A DNA stretch of 64,000 nt from Luteimicrobium sp049844995 (lineage in GTDB: Bacteria; Actinomycetota; Actinomycetes; Actinomycetales; Cellulomonadaceae): positions 496,001 through 560,000 of the forward strand of contig NZ_JBNCMC010000004.1 of NCBI RefSeq assembly GCF_049844995.1, read 5' to 3'. The notes under the pieces are model-generated. The model was not told where the DNA came from, searched no databases, and saw only the letters and a list, made by a program, of their open reading frames with translations. Position numbers and translations under genes: made by a program. Shown one piece after another: positions 24,888-32,430 of the stretch. How positions within the stretch are numbered: the stretch's first letter is position 1; every line of letters begins with the position of its first letter.

Positions 24888-25976
24888 TCAGTCCCGGTCG
24901 CCGGCCGCCCGCGCCTCGACGAGCCGCCGGAACGACGTGAGCCGCGCCTCCCGTGCATCGCGCGTCGCGTCGTCGGGCGCCTCCTCGACCCAGGCGTCGA
25001 GGGCGCAGTCGGGGGCGCCGGCGAGGTGCGTGCAGCCGCGGGGGCAGCGCTCGACGGCGACGGCGTCGAGGTCCTCGAACGCGCTCAGCACACGGGCGAC
25101 GTCGACGTGCGCGAGGCCGAACGACCGGATCCCGGGCGTATCGATGACCCAGCCGCGGCGACCGCCCGCCGGAAGGCCGGCGTCGGGCACGGGGAGCCGC
25201 AGCGCGACCGCGGAGGTGGAGGTGTGCCGGCCCCGGCCGGTGACGTCGTTGACGTGACCGGTCGCGCGGCCGGTGCCGGGGACGAGCGCGTTGACCAGGG
25301 TGGACTTGCCGACGCCCGAGTGCCCCAGCAGCACCGAGACGCGCCCCGCGACCGCGGCACGCAGCGCGTCGACGCCGTCGATGGCGCTCGCACCGCTGGC
25401 GGCGTCGGGCTGCTCGCGACGCGTGACGACGACGCGGACGCCGATCGGCTCGTACAGGTCGCGCAGCACGTCGGGGCTCGCGAGGTCGGCCTTGGTGAGG
25501 CACAGCAGCACGTCCATCCCGGCGTCGTACGCGGCGACGACGGCCCGGTCGATGAACCCCGTGCGCGGCTCGGGCTGGGCGAGCGCGGTGACGATGACGA
25601 GCTGGTCCGCGTTCGCGACGACGATCCGCTCGTACGGGTCGGTGTCGTCCGCGGTGCGCCGGAGCACGGTGCGCCGCTCGGCGATCCGCACGATCCGCGC
25701 GAGAGAGCCCTCGTCCCCGCTGGTGTCGCCGACGACGTCGACCTGGTCGCCGCACACCACCCGGTCGCGGCCGAGCTCGCGCGCCTTCATCGCGAGGACG
25801 ACGCGCTCGTCGGACCCGTCCTCGTCGAGCAGCAGCGTGTACCGGCCGCGGTCGACGGCGGTCACCCGGCCCGGAAGGGCGTCCTCGTGCGCGGGGCGCT
25901 GCTTGGTGCGGGGGCGGGTGCCGCGGCGCGACGGGCGCTCCCGGATGTCCGACTCGTCGAGCTCGCGGCCGGCCAC
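24888..25976 (-). CDS. rsgA: Ribosome small subunit-dependent GTPase A
   Basis: A 362-residue circularly permuted GTPase that helps mature the 30S subunit. An OB-like N-domain (about 35-105) is followed by the permuted motifs: G4 LCLTKADL, then G1 LLGHSGVGKSTLVNAL near 215, then G3 VIDTPGIRSF. The C-terminal zinc site is built from CPRGCTHLAGAPDC. A basic low-complexity N-terminus (RPSRRGTRPRTKQRP) is usual in actinobacteria. The GTG at 25976 starts four bases after the aroA stop, so aroA-rsgA is an operon. Confidence 0.95.
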   Translation of the reverse strand: MAGRELDESDIRERPSRRGTRPRTKQRPAHEDALPGRVTAVDRGRYTLLLDEDGSDERVVLAMKARELGRDRVVCGDQVDVVGDTSGDEGSLARIVRIAERRTVLRRTADDTDPYERIVVANADQLVIVTALAQPEPRTGFIDRAVVAAYDAGMDVLLCLTKADLASPDVLRDLYEPIGVRVVVTRREQPDAASGASAIDGVDALRAAVAGRVSVLLGHSGVGKSTLVNALVPGTGRATGHVNDVTGRGRHTSTSAVALRLPVPDAGLPAGGRRGWVIDTPGIRSFGLAHVDVARVLSAFEDLDAVAVERCPRGCTHLAGAPDCALDAWVEEAPDDATRDAREARLTSFRRLVEARAAGDRD

Positions 25977-25980
25977 GGGC

Positions 25981-27345
25981 TCAGGCCCGTCCGTCGGGAC
26001 CGGGGGTCGGCGCGCCGTCGTCCAGCATCGCCGACCAGAGGCCCGTGAACCCGGGCAGGGTCTTGGCGGTCGTCGACACGTTCTCGACCGAGACGCCGGG
26101 CACCCGCAGCCCGACGAGCGCGCCGGACGTCGCCATCCGGTGGTCCGCGTACGAGTGCCAGACGCCGCCGTGCAGCGGGGCGGGCGTGATCACGAGGCCG
26201 TCGGCGGTCTCCTCGCAGCCGCCGCCCAGCGCGACGATCTCGGCGCGGAGCGCAGCAAGCCGGTCGGTCTCGTGCCCGCGCAGGTGCCCGACACCGCGCA
26301 GGCGGCTGGGCGAGTCGGCGACCGCGGCGAGTGCCGCGACGGTGGGGGCGAGCTCGCCCGCGGGGGAGAGGTCGACGTCGATGCCGCGGACCGTGCCGTC
26401 GCCCGTCACGGCCAGGACGCCGTCCTCGAGCGTCCAGCGCCCGCCCATGCGCTCGAGCAGCCCGGGGACGAGCGCGCCCGGCTGCGTCGTCTCGGCCGGC
26501 CAGCCCGGCACGCGGACGGTGCCGCCCGCGACGAGGGCCGCCGCGAGGAACGGCGCTGCGTTCGACAGGTCCGGCTCGACGCGGACGTCGCGCGCCGCGA
26601 TGGTGCCGGGCAGGACGCGCCACGTGGGGACGTCGCCGGGCGCCCCGCCGAGCCCCGAGACCTGGACCTCGACGCCTGCCTCGCGGAGCGTGAGGACCGT
26701 CATCTCGATGTGGGGGAGCGACGGCAGGTGCGCGCCGACGTGGCGGACGGTCAGACCGTCGTCGAACCGCGCCCCGGACAGGAGCAGGCCCGACACGAAC
26801 TGGCTCGAGCCCGACGCGTCGACGTCGACCGTGCCCCCGCGGACGGCGCCCGTCCCGGTGATCGTGAAGGGCAGCGTGCCGCGGCCGCCGTCGTCCACGC
26901 CGACGCCGAGCGCACGCAGCGCGTCGAGCACGGGTGCCATGGGGCGGACCCGGGCGCCCTCGTCGCCGTCGAACCGGACAGCGCCGTCGGCCAGCGCGGC
27001 GACGGGAGGCAGGAAGCGCATCACGGTCCCGGCGAGCCCGCAGTCGACGGCGGCGCCGCCCCGCAGGCGAGCCGGCGCGACGCGGACCGTGGAACCGTCC
27101 ACGTCGACGCGGACGCCCAGCGCGCGCAGCGCCGCGACCATGAGGTCGGAGTCGCGGCTCCGCAGCGCGCCGTGCAGGGTTCCCGGGCCGTCGGCGAGGG
27201 CCGCGAGCACGAGCAGCCGGTTGGTGAGCGACTTGGAGCCGGGGACCTCGACGGTGGCGTCGAGCGGGCGGCCCGCGAGGGGCGCGGCCCAGGGTGCGTC
27301 GTCGGTCGGCAGAGCGGTGAGCGGCGCGGTCCCCGGGATCGTCAT
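25981..27345 (-). CDS. aroA: 3-phosphoshikimate 1-carboxyvinyltransferase (EPSP synthase)
   Basis: Transfers the enolpyruvyl group of phosphoenolpyruvate to shikimate 3-phosphate in aromatic amino-acid synthesis. The 454-residue protein shows the N-terminal signature VPGSKSLTNRLLVLAALADG, LAGTVMRFLPPVAAL, DASGSSQFVSGLLL, VEPDLSNAAPFLAAALVAGG and the C-terminal SYADHRMATSGALVGLRVPG. The ATG at 27345 is supported by TAGCCT ending six bases upstream. It is the first gene of aroA-rsgA. Confidence 0.96.
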   Translation of the reverse strand: MTIPGTAPLTALPTDDAPWAAPLAGRPLDATVEVPGSKSLTNRLLVLAALADGPGTLHGALRSRDSDLMVAALRALGVRVDVDGSTVRVAPARLRGGAAVDCGLAGTVMRFLPPVAALADGAVRFDGDEGARVRPMAPVLDALRALGVGVDDGGRGTLPFTITGTGAVRGGTVDVDASGSSQFVSGLLLSGARFDDGLTVRHVGAHLPSLPHIEMTVLTLREAGVEVQVSGLGGAPGDVPTWRVLPGTIAARDVRVEPDLSNAAPFLAAALVAGGTVRVPGWPAETTQPGALVPGLLERMGGRWTLEDGVLAVTGDGTVRGIDVDLSPAGELAPTVAALAAVADSPSRLRGVGHLRGHETDRLAALRAEIVALGGGCEETADGLVITPAPLHGGVWHSYADHRMATSGALVGLRVPGVSVENVSTTAKTLPGFTGLWSAMLDDGAPTPGPDGRA

Positions 27346-27351
27346 GGGATC

Positions 27352-27357
27352 AGGCTA
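27352..27357 (-). promoter_or_regulatory. -10 box TAGCCT of aroA
   Basis: TAGCCT on the minus strand ends six bases before the aroA ATG. A strong hairpin begins two bases on its upstream side, so the -35 region lies within that hairpin. Confidence 0.55.
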
Positions 27358-27358
27358 T

Positions 27359-27397
27359 CGGCCTGCGGGCGCGCCCGATCGGCGCGCCCGCAGGCCG
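27359..27397 (-). terminator. Hairpin terminator of the surface-protein gene
   Basis: CGGCCTGCGGGCGCGCC and GGCGCGCCCGCAGGCCG form a perfect 17-bp stem with a five-base loop, ten bases after the stop of the cell-wall protein gene. It overlaps the presumed aroA promoter. Confidence 0.8.
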
Positions 27398-27406
27398 GGC
27401 GGTGCC

Positions 27407-28504
27407 TCAGGCGGCGCGGCGGCGGACGACGACGAGCGTCCCGCCGGCGGCAACGAGGAGCACGGCGCCGATGACGTACGGGAGCACGTTCGCGCCCGTC
27501 TCGGCGAGGTCGCCGCTCGAGTCGGCGACGGCGGCGGCCGACGTCGTGGGGGAGGCCGTCCCGCCCGCGGCCAGGACGACCGTCGTCGCCTCGGGGCTGG
27601 CGGTCGTGGTGTCCGCGACGCCCGACGCCGGAGCCTCGGTGGTCGCCGTCGACGCGCTCGGGGCGGCGCTCGTCGACGGGCTGGGCGACGGGGCCGTCGA
27701 GGAGGGCGTGGAGCTCGCCGACGGGCTCGACGTCGCAGCGGAAGACTCGTCGGACGACGGCGTCGGCGTGGTGGTGGTGTCCTCGCTGGGCTTGGTGCTG
27801 GGCGACGTGCTCGGGCTGCTGGTGGCGTGCGAGGTCGGCTTGCCGCCGCACTCCACGTGGCCCTGCCAGTGGTAGTTGGTGCCGGCGACCTGCACCCACG
27901 TGTACGCGTAGTGCTTCCAGCCCGGCCAGCCCGGGAGCGTGGTCGGGTTGAAGTGGTGCGTCCCGCTCCACGTGCCCTTGTCGTTGTGGAAGTTGAACGT
28001 CCGCTGCTCGCCGGTGTCGAGGTTGGTGATGGCGACGTTGGCGTCGTTGGCCTGGCCCGACGGTAGGTCGGTCGGGTAGGTGACGGTGACGCCGTCCGCG
28101 TCCGGCGCGGGGTAGCGCCAGTCCCAGCCGGACTGGCCGGCCTTGACCTCGTGGACCGTGACGTGGCTGATGTCCTGGGACACGCCGCGCCTGTTCGTCG
28201 AGGGCGTCGTGACGGTGACCTCGGGGGCGCCCGGCGACACGCTCTTGTACGCCACGGTCGTCGCGGACTTCACGCAGTACGCGTCGATCACGTACCCGGC
28301 GTCGGCCTTGGCCTCGTAGGAGGTGCCGGTGAGGTTGTCGAACTTCTTCCAGCCGTCGCCCTCGGGGCAGACGTCCTGGCCGTGGTGGCCGGTCGTGGCG
28401 GGGAGGGCCGACGACGCGAGCGCGGCAGGCGCGGAGGCGACGCCGAGCAGGGTCAGTGCGGCGAGGGTGGTGGCGATCGGCAGGTGCCGGCGTGCAGCAG
28501 TCAT
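27407..28504 (-). CDS. Secreted, sortase-anchored surface protein
   Basis: A 365-residue exported protein. Residues 1-30 form a signal peptide (LPIATTLAALTLLGVASAPAALA). Residues about 40-215 are a globular domain with Cys residues and many aromatics, including DVCPEGDGWKKFDNLTGTSYEA, which I cannot assign. A Ser/Thr/Pro-rich stalk covers about 220-330. The C-terminus is a sorting signal LAETG, a hydrophobic helix (VLPYVIGAVLLVAAGGTLVVV) and RRRAA. LAxTG is the motif of class E sortases common in high-GC actinobacteria. No sortase gene is in the window. It probably binds or displays something at the cell wall; the ligand is unknown. Confidence 0.85.
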   Translation of the reverse strand: MTAARRHLPIATTLAALTLLGVASAPAALASSALPATTGHHGQDVCPEGDGWKKFDNLTGTSYEAKADAGYVIDAYCVKSATTVAYKSVSPGAPEVTVTTPSTNRRGVSQDISHVTVHEVKAGQSGWDWRYPAPDADGVTVTYPTDLPSGQANDANVAITNLDTGEQRTFNFHNDKGTWSGTHHFNPTTLPGWPGWKHYAYTWVQVAGTNYHWQGHVECGGKPTSHATSSPSTSPSTKPSEDTTTTPTPSSDESSAATSSPSASSTPSSTAPSPSPSTSAAPSASTATTEAPASGVADTTTASPEATTVVLAAGGTASPTTSAAAVADSSGDLAETGANVLPYVIGAVLLVAAGGTLVVVRRRAA

Positions 28505-28744
28505 CGGTGCGGAGCTCGCTTCTCTGGGTCGGTCGACGGCGACCGCAGCCTAAGGCAACACAGCGAGCGCTCCGAGGCGTCGAACCGTCCCAACCGCACC
28601 GACTGAGGCGGTTATGACCCTTATCGACCTATATAGCCAGGACCAAAGCGCGCATCCGGTCCAAAACCGTGTCCGAATCGTGACGTACGTGGCGACCTGC
28701 GAGCGGCACTCCCGGGGCGCGAGGCAGTCCGGCCCGCGCACCGC
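28505..28744. other. Intergenic region with AT-richer promoter segment
   Basis: This 240-bp gap upstream of the surface-protein gene contains the most AT-rich patch in the area (around 28615-28640, TTATGACC and TATATAG). It probably holds the promoter of the surface-protein gene. No gene, clear terminator or known RNA motif was seen. Confidence 0.4.
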
Positions 28745-29248
28745 CTACGCGTCGTGCGCGACCGCGGACCGCACGGCGTCGTCGACCGCGGCATGACGCA
28801 CGTGCCGCTCCTCGCGCGCGTGCTCGACGCGCCACCGGACACCGGGCCGGCCCTCGGTGTCGGCCGCGGCCAGGAGCGCCGCACCCGTGAGCCCGAGCGC
28901 CTTGACGAACCGGCCGGCGCGTTCGTCCCTGCGGCCCGGCTCGCGCGTCACCGGCTGGTACGCGACGGCCAGGGGGGCCGTCAGCGCCGCGAGGGCGAGC
29001 GCGGCCGTCCGCGGCGCCTTGTTGACGGCCAGGAGCAGCCCGGCGACCGCGGTCAGCGCGCCGTGCGCACGGACGACCAGGGCGACCCGGCCGCGCGTCG
29101 CCTCCCGGACGCCGGGGACGAAGGCCCCGACCTGGTCGAGCGTCGCCTCGGCGACCTCGACGTGGGGGGCCGGCCGGAGCGCGGCGCTCACGCCGTCGTA
29201 CACGAAGGGCACGGCCAGGAGCGGGCGGGCGAGGTGTCGCAGCAGCAT
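28745..29248 (-). CDS. DoxX family membrane protein
   Basis: A 167-residue membrane protein with about four helices. The start LLRHLARPLLAVPFVYDGVS and the middle part ALTAVAGLLLAVNKAPRTAAL match DoxX/DoxD-like proteins. The ATG at 29248 is preferred because the first helix follows directly; longer in-frame starts would add an Arg-rich segment. In mycobacteria DoxX works with thiol and oxidative stress systems, and here the gene is divergent from sigR-rsrA. A functional link is plausible but not shown. Confidence 0.8.
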   Translation of the reverse strand: MLLRHLARPLLAVPFVYDGVSAALRPAPHVEVAEATLDQVGAFVPGVREATRGRVALVVRAHGALTAVAGLLLAVNKAPRTAALALAALTAPLAVAYQPVTREPGRRDERAGRFVKALGLTGAALLAAADTEGRPGVRWRVEHAREERHVRHAAVDDAVRSAVAHDA

Positions 29249-29317
29249 CTGTCCAGACTGTCGCACCGCCCGCCGCCACGCCACCCGCGCGCAGGTGGTG
29301 GGCCACCCCCGGCTGCC

Positions 29318-29323
29318 TACGAT
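29318..29323 (+). promoter_or_regulatory. -10 box TACGAT upstream of sigR region
   Basis: TACGAT lies six bases before the ATG of a 28-codon frame at 29330. It is a good match to the leaderless promoter pattern seen elsewhere in the window and may be a housekeeping promoter for sigR. Confidence 0.4.
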
Positions 29324-29329
29324 CGATCG

Positions 29330-29416
29330 ATGATCCTTCACGCCGCGGCGTTCGAGCCCACCCGTGGTGGCGGCGGGGAATGTTCCGCGCCCGGGTCGAC
29401 GTTCCACCCCACGTGA
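29330..29416 (+). CDS. Possible 28-residue leader peptide upstream of sigR
   Basis: The frame starts MILHAAAFEPTRGGGGECSA and runs to TGA at 29414-29416. A -10 box ends six bases before the ATG, the same spacing as the leaderless genes here. No homologue is recognised. The frame overlaps the SigR-type promoter and the upstream sigR starts in another frame, so its translation could affect sigR expression. It may equally be chance. Confidence 0.3.
   Translation: MILHAAAFEPTRGGGGECSAPGSTFHPT
29376..29403 (+). promoter_or_regulatory. SigR/SigH-type promoter, probable autoregulation of sigR
   Basis: GGGAAT at 29376-29381 and GTT at 29401-29403 are separated by 19 bases. This matches the promoter recognised by actinobacterial SigR (GGAAT, about 18-19 bases, GTT). 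A transcript would begin near 29410, next to an in-frame sigR GTG at 29413. Confidence 0.6.
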
Positions 29417-29535
29417 CGTGCGCTGTGCTCGAGAGTCCCGCCGTCCGGCCCCAGGTGCGGCCGGACCAGTTCGTCGACGGCCCCCAGGTGACGCTCCCAG
29501 GCCGCGCGAAGCGTCGAGGACTAGGCTCGGTGACG

Positions 29536-30216
29536 ATGACTCAGACCCCAGCCGACCCGGCCGCCGCGGTGGGCTCGCCCACCGCCGTACCCGACGTCGA
29601 CCCCGACGACACGAACCGCGCGCCCGCGACCGAGGACGAGGCGGCCCGCGCCGCGCGCTTCGAGCGGGACGCGCTGGCGTACCTCGACCAGCTGTACTCG
29701 GCGGCGCTGCGGATGACGCGCAACCCGGCCGACGCAGAGGACCTGGTGCAGGAGACGTTCGCCAAGGCGTACGCGGCCTTCCACCAGTACCGGCCGGACA
29801 CGAACCTCAAGGCGTGGCTGTACCGGATCCTCACGAACACGTTCATCAACTCGTACCGCAAGAAGCAGCGCGAGCCGCTGCAGTCGAACGCGGAGGACGT
29901 CGAGGACTGGCAGATCGCGCGCGCGGCGTCGCACACCTCCCAAGGGCTGCGTTCCGCGGAGGCCGAGGCGCTGGACCGGCTGCCGGACTCGGACATCAAG
30001 GCGGCGCTCCAGCAGCTCCCCGAGGACCGGCGGATGGCCGTGTACTACGCGGACGTCGAGGGCTTCCCGTACAAGGAGATCGCGGAGATCATGGGGACGC
30101 CGATCGGCACCGTGATGTCGCGTCTGCACCGGGGGCGGCGGCAGCTGCGCGAGCTGCTGGCCGACTACGCACAGGATCGAGGGCTCGTGGGGACGAGCGC
30201 AGGAGGACAGTCGTGA
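29536..30216 (+). CDS. sigR: ECF sigma factor SigR/SigH (thiol-oxidative stress)
   Basis: A 226-residue ECF sigma factor. Region 2 contains AYLDQLYSAALRMTRNPADA, EDLVQETFAKAYAAFHQYRP and TNLKAWLYRILTNTFINSYR. Region 4 contains LPEDRRMAVYYADVEGFPYK and EIAEIMGTPIGTVMSRLHRG. These are characteristic of SigR/SigH, which controls thioredoxin, mycothiol and proteostasis genes. The stop overlaps the start of an RsrA-like anti-sigma gene. ATG 29536 has TAGGCT eight bases upstream. The same frame is open to GTG 29413 and ATG 29380, so an N-terminally extended form is possible. Confidence 0.93.
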   Translation: MTQTPADPAAAVGSPTAVPDVDPDDTNRAPATEDEAARAARFERDALAYLDQLYSAALRMTRNPADAEDLVQETFAKAYAAFHQYRPDTNLKAWLYRILTNTFINSYRKKQREPLQSNAEDVEDWQIARAASHTSQGLRSAEAEALDRLPDSDIKAALQQLPEDRRMAVYYADVEGFPYKEIAEIMGTPIGTVMSRLHRGRRQLRELLADYAQDRGLVGTSAGGQS

Positions 30217-30572
30217 GCAGCAACGTTCCCGTCGAGGGCAGTGGCGACGCAGGCGTCGGCCGCGCCTCGGCAGCTCTCGGCGCCGATGCCGAGGGCATCG
30301 AGCCGATCCCGCACGCCCTGGGCGACGGCGGGGAGTGCGACCACGTCGTCGGGCACCTGTGGGAGTACCTCGACTCGGAGATGACGGAGGACGACGCGGT
30401 ACGCATGCGCGCGCACCTCGCCCACTGCTCCCCGTGCCTCGCGGAGCTGGGGCTGGACGAGCTCGTGCGTCAGCTGCTGCGCCGGTCGTGCGCCGACCGG
30501 GCGCCGGCGACGCTGCGGGCCCGCCTGTACGCGCAGTTCTCCGTGACGAGCGTCATCGCGCGCGAGGCCTGA
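30213..30572 (+). CDS. rsrA: Redox-sensing anti-sigma factor RsrA (ZAS family)
   Basis: A 119-residue zinc-binding anti-sigma factor that should hold SigR inactive until its cysteines are oxidised. The ZAS motif HxxxCxxC is visible as HLAHCSPC. Further cysteines are in GGECDHVVGHLWEYLD, ahead of it, and in RRSCADRAP. The first 40 residues are a Gly/Ala-rich extension before the conserved CDHVVGHLWEYLD. The GTG at 30213 overlaps the sigR stop by four bases, giving the stoichiometric coupling expected for sigma and anti-sigma pairs. Confidence 0.92.
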   Translation: MSSNVPVEGSGDAGVGRASAALGADAEGIEPIPHALGDGGECDHVVGHLWEYLDSEMTEDDAVRMRAHLAHCSPCLAELGLDELVRQLLRRSCADRAPATLRARLYAQFSVTSVIAREA

Positions 30573-30602
30573 GCCGCGGGGCGTCCGCCCGCCGTGGACA
30601 TG

Positions 30603-30640
30603 ACGAGGCCCCGGTCTCCGTGAGGAGCCCGGGGCCTCGT
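30603..30640 (+). terminator. Hairpin terminator after rsrA
   Basis: ACGAGGCCCCGG and CCGGGGCCTCGT form a perfect 12-bp stem with a 14-base loop, about 30 bp after the rsrA stop and before the convergent bL37 gene. Confidence 0.75.
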
Positions 30641-30662
30641 GCCGTGCCCTGCCCGAGAGTGC

Positions 30663-30737
30663 TCAGGCGTTGGGACGACGGCCGTGGTTGGCGGCGTTGC
30701 CCTTGCGGCTGCGACGCTTGCGCCCGCGCTTGCTCAT
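30663..30737 (-). CDS. Ribosomal protein bL37 (24 residues, AURKAIP1/COX24-like)
   Basis: A 24-residue very basic peptide, MSKRGRKRRSRKGNAANHGR followed by RPNA. It matches the small actinobacterial 50S protein bL37, whose conserved core is KRGRKRR and ANHGRRP. A GGAGACAGCC ribosome site precedes the ATG at 30737. Such genes are easily missed because of their size. The product should bind 23S rRNA. Confidence 0.9.
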   Translation of the reverse strand: MSKRGRKRRSRKGNAANHGRRPNA

Positions 30738-30807
30738 GGCTGTCTCCTTCGAGGTGTGAGGGTTCGCTGTCCATGGTCCCACACGGCGGGGGTTGCCAGC
30801 GCCAAAG

Positions 30808-30847
30808 ACGCGATATAACGTGTCCGGCGAGACAAGATATATCGCGT
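30808..30847. promoter_or_regulatory. Split palindrome, probable PadR operator
   Basis: ACGCGATATA (30808-30817) and TATATCGCGT (30838-30847) are perfect 10-bp inverted arms 20 bp apart. They lie in the divergent gap between bL37 and the DUF4097-PadR operon. AT-rich palindromes of this kind are typical of PadR sites, and the spacing would suit autoregulation of the operon. Confidence 0.6.
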
Positions 30848-30875
30848 CACTCGACGCGGAGGGACGGAGACAGCC

Positions 30876-31718
30876 ATGGGGCAGCACTGGACGGTGGCGG
30901 AGCCCACCACCATCGAGGTCGGGGAGACCGTCGACGCGCTCGAGGTCACGCTCGTGCGCGGCCGGATCGACGTGGTCGCCGGGGACGGACCCGGCTCGCG
31001 CGTCGAGGTCCACGCGCTCACCGGGCGCCCGCTCGAGGTGGACGTCTCCGGCCGCACGCTCAAGGTCGGCTACCGCAACGTCGGCTTCGCCGGCTTCGCC
31101 GACAAGCTCCGGCTCTTCCGCTCCGACGAGTCCGCCGACGTCCAGGTCACGGTCCCCGCCGACGTCGCGCTGAAGCTCGCCGTGGTCAAGGCCGACGGGC
31201 TCGTCGCGGGCCTGCGGGGGAACGCCAAGGTCTCGACGGTCAGCGGTCCGGTCGTCGTCGACCAGTGCACCGGGGACCTCACCGTCAGCACGGTGTCGGG
31301 CGAGCTCGTGGTGCGGGACCACACGGGCAAGGTCGAGGTCTCGAGCGTGTCCGGTGCCACGACCGTCTCCGGCGACGTCCCGGGCGTCACGGCGAGCACC
31401 GTGTCGGGCGACGTCACCCTCGACCTGACGACGACGCCGCGGACCGTGAAGGTCTCCGCCGTCTCGGGCGACGTCGTCCTCCGGGCGCCCGAGGTCGCCC
31501 GGCTCACGCTCAAGCTCTCGGCCGCGTCCGGCCGGGTCACGGTGGACGGCGTCGAGCAGTCCGCCCGCCACCACAAGGGTGCGGTGCTGGCGGTGCCGCG
31601 CGCGCTGGGCAGCGCCGTCGTCAACGTGGTCTCGGGCGACCTGACCGTCCTCGAGCGACGGGTTCCCGAGGACGCTGCGGGCACGGCGCCCGGCGCGTCG
31701 GACGGGCGGGACGCGTGA
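30876..31718 (+). CDS. DUF4097 beta-helix/adhesin-like protein
   Basis: A 280-residue protein built from repeating beta strands with the recurrent unit STVSG or similar (KVSTVSGPVVV, TVSTVSGELVV, EVSSVSGATTV, TASTVSGDVTL, KVSAVSGDVVL). This is the DUF4097 fold, related to DUF4098/LiaX-type envelope-stress proteins. It has no signal peptide or membrane helix, so it is probably cytoplasmic or peripheral. The ATG follows a GGAGACAGCC ribosome site. The stop overlaps the start of a PadR regulator, a pairing common in actinobacteria. Confidence 0.85.
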   Translation: MGQHWTVAEPTTIEVGETVDALEVTLVRGRIDVVAGDGPGSRVEVHALTGRPLEVDVSGRTLKVGYRNVGFAGFADKLRLFRSDESADVQVTVPADVALKLAVVKADGLVAGLRGNAKVSTVSGPVVVDQCTGDLTVSTVSGELVVRDHTGKVEVSSVSGATTVSGDVPGVTASTVSGDVTLDLTTTPRTVKVSAVSGDVVLRAPEVARLTLKLSAASGRVTVDGVEQSARHHKGAVLAVPRALGSAVVNVVSGDLTVLERRVPEDAAGTAPGASDGRDA

Positions 31719-32347
31719 TGGTCGCCGTCTTCGCGCACGGCGAGCTGCGCCTGTACCTGCTCGCTCTCCTCGACGACGGTCCGCGGCACGGCTACGAGCT
31801 CATCACCGCGCTCTCGGACCGGTTCGGCGGGACCTACCGCCCCAGTGCCGGCACGGTGTACCCGCGCCTCGCGCGGCTCGAGGAGGAGGGGCTCGTCCGG
31901 CGGACCGCGTCGGGCCGCACCGCGCCCTACGCCCTCACCGACGCCGGCCGCGAGGAGCTCGCGAGCCGGGCCGACGACGTCGCCCGGCTCGAGCGAGGCA
32001 TCGACGACACCGTGCGCGAGCGCGCGCAGTCCCTGCGCGACGACGTCGCCAGCTCGATGCAGGGGCTGCGTGCCGAGCTCGCGCTCGCCGCCCAGGAGGC
32101 GCGGCAGGAGGCGCGGCAGGGCGCACCCGGGGCGTCGCGGGACGCCCACGAGCGCGGGCGGCAGGTGCGGGCCGCGTCGAACCGCGCCCGCCGCGAGGTC
32201 GACGCCATGCTCCAGGCCTTCCGCGACGACCTGCGGGCCGAGCTGCGGCGCGCCGACGCCGTGGACTCGGTGACGCGCGTCACCGTCGAGACGGCGCGGA
32301 CCGTCCTCGACTCCGCGCGCGCGGCGATCCGCGCGACCCTGCGCTGA
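31718..32347 (+). CDS. PadR family transcriptional regulator
   Basis: A 209-residue regulator. Residues 1-85 are the PadR winged helix (LRLYLLALLDDGPRHGYELI, PSAGTVYPRLARLEEEGLVR, PYALTDAGREEL). The rest is a long charged helical region (ELALAAQEARQEARQG, RRADAVDSVTRVTVETART) that would mediate dimerisation or ligand sensing. It overlaps the DUF4097 gene by one base (TGATG). The split palindrome upstream of the operon is its likely binding site. Confidence 0.88.
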   Translation: MVAVFAHGELRLYLLALLDDGPRHGYELITALSDRFGGTYRPSAGTVYPRLARLEEEGLVRRTASGRTAPYALTDAGREELASRADDVARLERGIDDTVRERAQSLRDDVASSMQGLRAELALAAQEARQEARQGAPGASRDAHERGRQVRAASNRARREVDAMLQAFRDDLRAELRRADAVDSVTRVTVETARTVLDSARAAIRATLR

Positions 32348-32430
32348 CCCGTCCCCGGAGGTGTGCCGTGCTGGCGGTCGTGACGCTCCTCACCGGGCTG
32401 CGGCTCCCCGGCCCCGTCGTGGGGGCGCGG

